58,464 nucleotides of DNA from PNMQ01 sp964478775 (GTDB taxonomy: Bacteria > Pseudomonadota > Alphaproteobacteria > Paracaedibacterales > CAIOTO01), in contig CAYZJC010000006.1 in the NCBI GenBank assembly GCA_964478775.1, forward strand, positions 1 through 58,464, in the 5' to 3' direction. Each line of letters starts with the position of its first letter. The first letter of the stretch is position 1. The notes beneath the pieces were generated by a model that saw only the letters and a program-made list of their open reading frames with translations, had not been told where the DNA came from and did not search any database. Both the position numbers and the translations under genes were made by a program. Of this stretch, positions 52,738 to 58,464 are shown piece after piece.

Positions 52738-53928
52738 ATGCGTATTTCAACGCGCGTTCGTCGCGATGTAACCAATTTACATAAATCAAAAATTATGATT
52801 GTAGATGATACGGAATTGAATATTGCGATTATCATGACATACTTAAAGAATTCAGGTTTTTATAATTTTGAAACAGCTATCAATGGACAAGATGCTTTAG
52901 ACAAAATTGCGACATATCAACCTGATTTAATGATTGTTGATTTGGTTATGCCAGTGATGGACGGGTTTGAATTGATTAAGCGCGTAAGGGCATTTCCTGA
53001 ATTTCAAAATTTACCCATTATTGTACAAACAGGTATGTCTCAGCCCGAACAACAAGTTCAAGCATGGAAAAATGGTGCAAATGATATTGTGACAAAACCA
53101 ATTCATCATCTCGAGTTGGTGTCACGTGTTAATATTCAGCTGAAAACCAATTATTTAATGCAAGAACTTGAGGACTATTATGCGACGGCGGAAGATGATA
53201 TTCAGTTAGCACTAGAACTTCAATTGTCTTTGCTCCCCTCAAAAAGAAGCCTTGATGATGTATTAGCGCATACTGGCCTTGTTGTTAAAAATATGTTTCG
53301 CCCAAGTCGTTTTCTAAGTGGTGACTTGTGGGGAATTAAAGAAATAGATGAAACCCATTTTGGGGTTTGGCTGTGTGACTTTTCAGGCAAAGGTATACGC
53401 GCCTCTATGAATACATTTCGTTTGCACACTCTCGTGCATGAAATGAATGATGATGTGCTAAATCCTGCTAAATTTATTGAAAAACTCAATAGCAGTATTA
53501 AAAAGTTTATGCCACCAGGTAACTTTGCTACATTTTTGTATGGTGTAGTTGACTTAACAGAAGACATGTTCCATTTTAGCTCAGCAAGTGCCACGGCCCC
53601 TATTATTTATAATCACGATGATAATTCTTTTGTGACAGGTGACAGTTCAGGCTTGTCAATAGGCGTGATTGGCAATGCTACCTATGAAAACAGGTCTTTG
53701 CCATTTCCACATGACCACTCAATCGTTCTGTATAGTGATTTGATGTGGGAATCTAATGAGGTTTCCGGGATTTGCTTTAGTGAAGAAAGCTTAGGTTTCT
53801 TTTTTCAAGCTCTGCCAAAACGCACACGTGTGTATGATGTCTTGTTAGATAATATCTCCATCAATGATTCATTTTCAGATGACTTAACTTTTGTGCAAAT
53901 TAACAGATTAAGCGATGACTTAGCGTAA
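52738..53928 (+). CDS. Response regulator with PP2C-type (SpoIIE/RsbU-like) serine phosphatase output
   Basis: 396 residues. The N-terminal receiver has MIVDDTELNIAI, phospho-Asp in LMIVDLVMPVMDGFELI (about residue 70) and the Lys in IVTKPIHH. A coiled linker leads to a SpoIIE domain with metal-binding positions in FLSGDLWGI, WLCDFSGKGIRASM and SDDLTFVQI, and the region SASATAPIIY; all key acidic residues are present, so the phosphatase is probably active. Phosphorylation by CheA or another kinase could control dephosphorylation of the adjacent STAS protein. It starts 6 bp after the STAS gene. Confidence 0.92.
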   Translation: MRISTRVRRDVTNLHKSKIMIVDDTELNIAIIMTYLKNSGFYNFETAINGQDALDKIATYQPDLMIVDLVMPVMDGFELIKRVRAFPEFQNLPIIVQTGMSQPEQQVQAWKNGANDIVTKPIHHLELVSRVNIQLKTNYLMQELEDYYATAEDDIQLALELQLSLLPSKRSLDDVLAHTGLVVKNMFRPSRFLSGDLWGIKEIDETHFGVWLCDFSGKGIRASMNTFRLHTLVHEMNDDVLNPAKFIEKLNSSIKKFMPPGNFATFLYGVVDLTEDMFHFSSASATAPIIYNHDDNSFVTGDSSGLSIGVIGNATYENRSLPFPHDHSIVLYSDLMWESNEVSGICFSEESLGFFFQALPKRTRVYDVLLDNISINDSFSDDLTFVQINRLSDDLA

Positions 53929-54471
53929 AATTTGTTTAATTTAATTGAAAGTAAGAAATTTTTTCTTAGCGTCCTTTAATGTGCGTTAGTAATCGCTCTC
54001 ATTACAACTTATCCACAGGCACAGTTAGCTTAATTTGCTTTAACTTATGCCCAGTAATAGACGTATAATTATCTTTTTGTTGAAAGAGATTTGTTGATAA
54101 TTCCTATAAAATCCAATGCTTTGAAGGTGAGATAAATGTTGTGACTGTTTTTTAATCACTAGCTATTAAGCCCAAGCCTGCGCTGGCTGTTAACTCTTTA
54201 TTAATCTTTTATCCACAGACTTATCCACAGGAATTGTGGATAAGTTTTTGCAAATCTGAGATTCTTGGTTTGTAATTAAAAATGAGAAAAAATATTGAGA
54301 GCACTTGATATTTTAACACTTAGTGATTATCTGTTATTGTGAGATGATGTTGATATATTCTAAGTTTCCCCCCTCTTACACCTTGCCAGGCCAGTGAGAT
54401 ATAAAACTTGGAATTTGCAATAAATTTTGCCTATAATTAATTAACCCCGAATTGAATAAGATTGTTAGTTT
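53929..54471. other. Candidate chromosomal replication origin (oriC) with clustered DnaA boxes
   Basis: A 543-bp non-coding region. Perfect TTATCCACA DnaA boxes lie at 54009-54017 (+), 54209-54217 (+) and 54221-54229 (+), and the reverse at 54235-54243 (-). Near-matches with one mismatch are at 54045-54053 (+) and 54092-54100 (-). Three perfect boxes are packed in 35 bp. AT-rich tracts flank the cluster (54061-54110 and 54260-54350), as expected for an unwinding element. No gene or tRNA is visible here. Known alphaproteobacterial origins often lie near hemE or parAB; neither is in the window, so an alternative is a DnaA-controlled promoter. Confidence 0.7.
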
Positions 54472-55689
54472 ATGAAATTGCGCACTTCCTCCGTGATTAT
54501 GATGTTGATTATTGCCAATATTGTGTCGTGCATGGCTATTGATATTCATTTGCCGTTTTCCAATGTGATTGTGCAAGAATTTTCAACAACAAGGCAAAAT
54601 GTGCAATTATTAATCGCGATGAGTGTATTACTAACGACTTTAACACCGTTATTTTGGGGGCCATTGTCTGACCGTGTGGGCAGAAGAAAATTATTTTTAC
54701 CAGCGTGCTTATTGATGGTGGTGGGTCATGTATTAAGTGCTTTAGCGCCTACAATGGCTGTGTTGTTAGGGGCACGTGCTTTGCAATGTGTGGGGGCAGG
54801 GGCCTTTTTAACAGTGTCGATGGCGATTGTGTGTGATATGTATCAAGGAAATGATAGGGCACGAACACTTGCTCTGTTTGAAATGACATTCCCCTTAGGA
54901 TTAATGTTGGCGCCTGTAGTTGGGGCTGAACTTTCGCAATGGCTTGGATTTAGAGCTTGCTATAGCATGTTGGCTATTATGCAATCAGTTTTGGCACTCG
55001 GGTTTGTCTTATGGTTGCCAGAAACTTTAAAGAAATCAAATTATTTGTCGATTAGTGCTTTGGTCAAGCAAGTCACAAGCATAGCTATTGAAAAAAAATT
55101 TGTGTTGTTTTCACTCTTAAGGGCGATGGTCAATGGGTGTTATATGATATTTATCGCCAATGCCCCGTTTATCTTAATGAACCATTTGGGCTTGTCTGTA
55201 CATTCCTTTGGTGTCTTTCAAGCTCTCTTACCTATGATTTATATGGTAGGCCTATGGGTAACAAGGCCTATCTTGCGCCAATACTCACAGTTTGCATTGC
55301 TGAAATTTGGTATGCTTGGCATGTTGTTATTTATGGCTGCCATTGCGGGACTCATGTTAGGTTGGATAGAAATTAGTGTGACCACTGTCATGGTTACTTT
55401 TGCTTTAAATTCATTTATGGCAGGGCCTGTATTATTGGCTTGTATGGCTATTGTGCTGAGTGATGATGAAGATAATAATGGTACAAAATCGGCTTTGCTT
55501 GAAAGCTATTTAGGTGCGGTCTCTGCAACGATNNNNNNNNNNATTGTTTGGCGTCTAATTTATATCAATTACCCTGTTGTTCGCGATACAACACAAGTCG
55601 TTGAAACAGTTCATGCGGTAACGCGTCATGGCTTGTCAGAAGACAAGGAAGATGCGTATAGTAAACCTTCACGCTCACATCATTCTTAA
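54472..55689 (+). CDS. Bcr/CflA-type MFS drug efflux transporter, with assembly gap
   Basis: Twelve-segment transporter of about 405 residues. IDIHLPFSNVIVQEFSTT, the loop GPLSDRVGRRKLFLPACL (about residues 63-80) and ALQCVGAGAFLTVSMAIVCDM match the Bcr/CflA family, which exports bicyclomycin, chloramphenicol or sulfonamides. Ten Ns lie at 55533-55542, in the second to last membrane segment, and the frame is open on both sides. Substrate unknown. It begins 228 bp after the DnaA-box cluster. Confidence 0.87.
   Translation: MKLRTSSVIMMLIIANIVSCMAIDIHLPFSNVIVQEFSTTRQNVQLLIAMSVLLTTLTPLFWGPLSDRVGRRKLFLPACLLMVVGHVLSALAPTMAVLLGARALQCVGAGAFLTVSMAIVCDMYQGNDRARTLALFEMTFPLGLMLAPVVGAELSQWLGFRACYSMLAIMQSVLALGFVLWLPETLKKSNYLSISALVKQVTSIAIEKKFVLFSLLRAMVNGCYMIFIANAPFILMNHLGLSVHSFGVFQALLPMIYMVGLWVTRPILRQYSQFALLKFGMLGMLLFMAAIAGLMLGWIEISVTTVMVTFALNSFMAGPVLLACMAIVLSDDEDNNGTKSALLESYLGAVSATXXXXIVWRLIYINYPVVRDTTQVVETVHAVTRHGLSEDKEDAYSKPSRSHHS
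55533..55542. other. Assembly gap of 10 Ns in the Bcr/CflA gene
   Basis: The protein reads LGAVSAT before the Ns and IVWRLIYIN after, in the same numbered frame. The true gap length is unknown. Confidence 0.95.
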
Positions 55690-55788
55690 AAAGAAAACGT
55701 GCTTGTTAGTTACACTTATCTAATTGTTAACAAAATTTATTTATAATTAAAGGGTGTTTCCTTTCTACATTTTTAAACAGGAGCCTTC

Positions 55789-57375
55789 ATGGAAAACATT
55801 GACACTACAACTGGTGAAATAGCACAGCCTTCAGTGGGGACAGATAATACACAAATATCTTTATCTCCTAACCAATCAGCGTCCTCTCAACAGTTCGTTT
55901 ATGATGCTGTGGTAGTGGGCTCAGGTCCAGGTGGCTATATGGCAGCGATTCGTTTGGCGCAGTTAGGTAAGAATGTTGCTGTTGTTGAAAAAACACAAAA
56001 TGTTGGTGGTACCTGTTTAAATATAGGGTGTATTCCATCAAAAGCGTTGTTGGATGCGTCACATAAATTTTGGTCTGCAAAGCATGAGTTTGAAAAACTT
56101 GGTATTTCATGTGGCGAAGTGAAAATAGATATTCATGCAATGATGAATAGGAAAAAAAGTGTTATATCAGACTTGAATAAGGGAATTTTACATTTATTTA
56201 AAAAGCATGATATTAAAATGTTTAATGGTTTGGGTTCTTTAACGCCCGAAAAAACGGTCAAGGTGACAGCTGAAGGTCAAGCAGATATTGAATTGAAAGC
56301 AGCGCATACTATTTTAGCGGTGGGTTCTGTTCCCCATGGTATTAAGGCCATTCAAACCAATGAAGTCGATATTGTCACCTCAACAGGTGCCTTGCAATTA
56401 GATACCGTTCCAAAGCATTTGGTTGTGATTGGCGGTGGGTATATTGGGCTAGAGTTGGGTACAGTATGGGCGCGTCTTGGGGCCAAAGTAACGGTTATTG
56501 AATATCACGATACGTTATTGGCACAGATGGACCAAGATGTGGTCACCGTGTTGCGTCGTTCACTTGAAGAGCTGGGTATTAAATTTAAAATGGGCTGTGT
56601 TGTTGAGGGCATGACCTACCATGAAGATAGAAAAGCAAAAGCTGGTGATGAAGATGTTGATCAAGTTGATAACCCTGGTCATATTTCCCTACATGTTCGC
56701 CCTATTAATTCATCTGATGACGTAGCGCCAGATCTGGTGATGTGTGATGCTGTTTTGGTTGCAGCTGGAAGAGAGCCTATCACTGAGCCCTTAAACTTAA
56801 ATGCGTTGGGTATAGAAACAGATAAAAAAGGCGCTATCATTGTTGATGACCNNNNNNNNNNTGTAGATAAATACAATCAAACATCTGTGTCTGGTATTTA
56901 TGCGATTGGTGATTGCATTAAGGGCCCTATGTTAGCACATAAAGCAATGGATGAAGGTGTTGCTGTTGCAGAACAAATTTGTGGGCAGGCAGGCTTTTTA
57001 AACTATTCAATTATACCTGCAGTTATTTTTACGCATCCAGAAGTTGCAACTGTTGGGGAAAGTGAAGTGACATTAAAAAAGCAAAACAAGCCATATCGTG
57101 TAGGCAAGTTCCCTTTCAGCGCTAATGGCCGTGCGAAGACCGTGTCTGAAACAGTTGGTTTTGTGAAGATTTTAGCCGACCCTATAACAGATCAAATCTT
57201 GGGGTGCGCTGTTGTGGGGGCAGAAGCAGGTTCCATGATTGCACAAGTTGCAGCAGTGATGGAATTTGGCGGGACATCGGAAGATATTGCAAGAACCTGT
57301 CATGCACACCCGACTTTAAATGAAGTGGTGAGGGAAGCTGCATGGGGAACTTTTTCAAAGCCCTTGCATTCCTAA
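55789..57375 (+). CDS. lpd: Dihydrolipoamide dehydrogenase (E3), with assembly gap
   Basis: FAD-dependent E3 subunit of 2-oxoacid dehydrogenase complexes. The protein (about 524 residues plus gap) has the FAD motif VVVGSGPGGYMAAIRLAQLG (about residues 43-62), the redox disulfide GGTCLNIGCIPSK, the NAD motif VVIGGGYIGLELGTVWARLG and the active-site His-Glu in HAHPTLNEVVREAA. A Thr/Ser/Gln-rich N-terminal extension of about 38 residues precedes the core. Around 56852-56861 the protein reads IIVDD, then Ns, then VDKYNQTSVSGIYAIGD; related enzymes have no residues to spare here, so the gap may be an overlap of contig ends. Start ATG follows CAGGAGCC. Confidence 0.94.
   Translation: MENIDTTTGEIAQPSVGTDNTQISLSPNQSASSQQFVYDAVVVGSGPGGYMAAIRLAQLGKNVAVVEKTQNVGGTCLNIGCIPSKALLDASHKFWSAKHEFEKLGISCGEVKIDIHAMMNRKKSVISDLNKGILHLFKKHDIKMFNGLGSLTPEKTVKVTAEGQADIELKAAHTILAVGSVPHGIKAIQTNEVDIVTSTGALQLDTVPKHLVVIGGGYIGLELGTVWARLGAKVTVIEYHDTLLAQMDQDVVTVLRRSLEELGIKFKMGCVVEGMTYHEDRKAKAGDEDVDQVDNPGHISLHVRPINSSDDVAPDLVMCDAVLVAAGREPITEPLNLNALGIETDKKGAIIVDDXXXXVDKYNQTSVSGIYAIGDCIKGPMLAHKAMDEGVAVAEQICGQAGFLNYSIIPAVIFTHPEVATVGESEVTLKKQNKPYRVGKFPFSANGRAKTVSETVGFVKILADPITDQILGCAVVGAEAGSMIAQVAAVMEFGGTSEDIARTCHAHPTLNEVVREAAWGTFSKPLHS
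56852..56861. other. Assembly gap of 10 Ns in lpd
   Basis: Flanking sequences GTTGATGACC and TGTAGATAAATAC encode near-duplicate VDD and VDK. The family expects a single VDD/VDK here, so the Ns probably replace a failed contig join instead of missing coding sequence. Confidence 0.9.
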
Positions 57376-57421
57376 GTCAGCTATAATCTTTCAATAAAAA
57401 AATAAACCTTAATTCATTTTT

Positions 57422-58363
57422 ATGTCTTTTCAATCTCTCCAAGGCTTTAAAGCCATTATCATTCAAGGGCCTACCGCATGCGGTAAGAGTAGCCTTGCAA
57501 TTGATGTGGCTAAAGCATGTAATGGTATTATTATTAATGCCGATAGTTTGCAGTGGTACGATGGCTTAAGTATATTAACTGCTCAGCCCACTGCTGATGA
57601 CAAAGAAAGGGTTCCTCATTGCTTGTATGGTGTCTTACCCGTTGAACAATTAGGCAGTGCGGCACTTTGGGTTGAACAAGTTCTAATACACTTACAAGCA
57701 TGTGCGCTTAATAAACGGATAGCCGTTATTGTTGGGGGGACAGGTCTTTATATTAAGGCTTTGCTAGAGGGGTTATCGCCTATCCCGGCAATTGAGCCTT
57801 CTATACGTGAATCTGTTCGAGCCTTAGCAGGCCAAATGTCATTGCCACAATTTTATACATATGTCTTAAAAAATGATCCTTATTTGAAACACTCGAATCC
57901 ACCAGTTGACCAACAAAGACTCGCAAGAGCATTGGAAGTTTTTATGCAAACAGGTCAGTCTATTCGTACATTTCAAGGCCAGTCAACCCCGCCAGTTGTA
58001 TTTGATTCTTTATTGATGGTGCATATGATGCCTTGCAAAATTGACTTACAAAAGCGTATAGCATATCGTTTACAGCAAATGGTTGAAGGGGGCGTTCTCA
58101 CAGAAATAGAAGAGTTTGATAAGCTGTCTTATCCATCGGATTGCATGTTAAGACGCGCCCTTGGTTTAGGGCCTTTAACGCAATATTTGCACCAAGAATT
58201 AACATTAAAAGAGGCTTTGGAACTTGCTTGCATTCAAACACGCCAATATGCAAAACGTCAAATGACTTGGTTAAAAGGTCAAGGACAATTGTCTGTTCGT
58301 AGGCAAAATTCAGCTCTTTTAGTCAATCCCGCTTTAGCTGATATGGTGCGATGGATAGATTGA
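57422..58363 (+). CDS. miaA: tRNA dimethylallyltransferase
   Basis: Adds the dimethylallyl group to A37 of tRNAs reading U-starting codons. The 313-residue protein has the P-loop IIQGPTACGKSSLA (about residues 12-25), NADSLQWYDGLSILTAQPT and the conserved GGTGLYIKALLEG with LARALEVFMQTG. QTRQYAKRQMTWLKGQ near the C-terminus is typical. Length is normal. It begins 47 bp after lpd on the same strand and may share its transcript. Confidence 0.96.
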   Translation: MSFQSLQGFKAIIIQGPTACGKSSLAIDVAKACNGIIINADSLQWYDGLSILTAQPTADDKERVPHCLYGVLPVEQLGSAALWVEQVLIHLQACALNKRIAVIVGGTGLYIKALLEGLSPIPAIEPSIRESVRALAGQMSLPQFYTYVLKNDPYLKHSNPPVDQQRLARALEVFMQTGQSIRTFQGQSTPPVVFDSLLMVHMMPCKIDLQKRIAYRLQQMVEGGVLTEIEEFDKLSYPSDCMLRRALGLGPLTQYLHQELTLKEALELACIQTRQYAKRQMTWLKGQGQLSVRRQNSALLVNPALADMVRWID

Positions 58364-58407
58364 TAAAGCCAGCATGAGTGAAAACTGAAGTGATTTGTTT
58401 CGCTCAT

Positions 58408-58464
58408 TCAACCCTTTAATTTATTAATTACTTCTATCGAAAGCCCAGTTGCTGTAGCAATGGC
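58408..58464 (-). CDS. 3' end of a possible PD-(D/E)XK (Rpn/PDDEXK) family nuclease or transposase, cut by window edge
   Basis: The last 18 codons before a TGA read AIATATGLSIEVINKLKG. This resembles the short C-terminal helix-turn pattern (IAKATGLSIEEIxKLK) found at the end of Rpn-type recombination-promoting nucleases. Only the tail is visible, so the assignment is tentative; other helix-turn-helix proteins could end the same way. Confidence 0.45.
   Translation of the reverse strand, partial: AIATATGLSIEVINKLKG

Noticed and set aside
43233..53928. Strand switch supporting oriC at 54 kb
   Set aside because: Genes just left of the DnaA boxes run toward the site, not away from it, so orientation does not help the origin call.
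58375..58406. Stem-loop after miaA as a terminator
   Set aside because: The 9-bp stem includes a G-T pair, has a long loop and no T-run; too weak to call.

Overview
The window looks like a chromosomal segment of a low-GC alphaproteobacterium. The gene set points to a Holosporales- or Rickettsiales-like, host-associated lineage: rimP-nusA-infB, a short alphaproteobacterial RNase D, a CycM-type membrane cytochrome c, cytochrome c1, a ProP-like MFS transporter, and an alphaproteobacterial-style chemotaxis operon. This placement is inferred from gene content and base composition, since no rRNA is present. The sequence is a draft: four runs of exactly ten Ns (1018, 29992, 55533, 56852) each fall inside a gene or its 3' end.

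Layout. 1-3067 (minus): rimP, nusA and the N-terminal part of infB, with a 75-bp tandem repeat in infB and an in-frame TAA near the nusA end. 3400-6896: an ABC-F ATPase, a glycosyltransferase-like gene broken by TAA, and a membrane-anchored GT11 fucosyltransferase. 6904-15983 (minus): argS, a YdjM-like protein, RNase D, a lone PotI-type permease, ybaB, dnaX, cytochrome c, trmL and a dicarboxylate symporter. 16348-19121: two paralogous membrane sensors, the second carrying a histidine-kinase-like module without its key residues. 19239-24846: rnr, aroE, cytochrome c1, rplY and pth. 24863-26110: a PAS protein. 26329-31035: uvrA, a DUF2628-like protein and a GT4 glycosyltransferase.

30973-34871 is a rearranged zone. 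A direct repeat of about 394 bp, carrying the last codons of the glycosyltransferase, occurs twice. Between the copies lie an MFS transporter gene and a decayed fragment of the neighbouring trhO gene. 35009-43085 (minus) holds an APC permease, rpsU, two secreted proteins of unknown function, folP, phrB, tolC, rpmA and rplU.

43233-53928 holds fliQ, fliR, xerC (opposite strand) and a chemotaxis operon: STAS, cheY, cheA, cheW, cheR, cheD, cheB, a soluble MCP-like protein, a second STAS protein and a receiver-PP2C phosphatase. CheA is frameshifted in its CheW-binding domain. The operon therefore combines CheA/CheY phosphorelay with RsbU/RsbV-like partner switching. 53929-54471 is a non-coding region with four perfect DnaA boxes, a strong candidate replication origin. 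54472-58363 holds a Bcr/CflA transporter, lpd and miaA, and the window ends in the tail of a possible PD-(D/E)XK transposase.

The most notable items are the candidate oriC, the pseudokinase sensor pair, the repeat-flanked MFS insertion beside trhO, and the chemotaxis/partner-switching operon with a damaged CheA.
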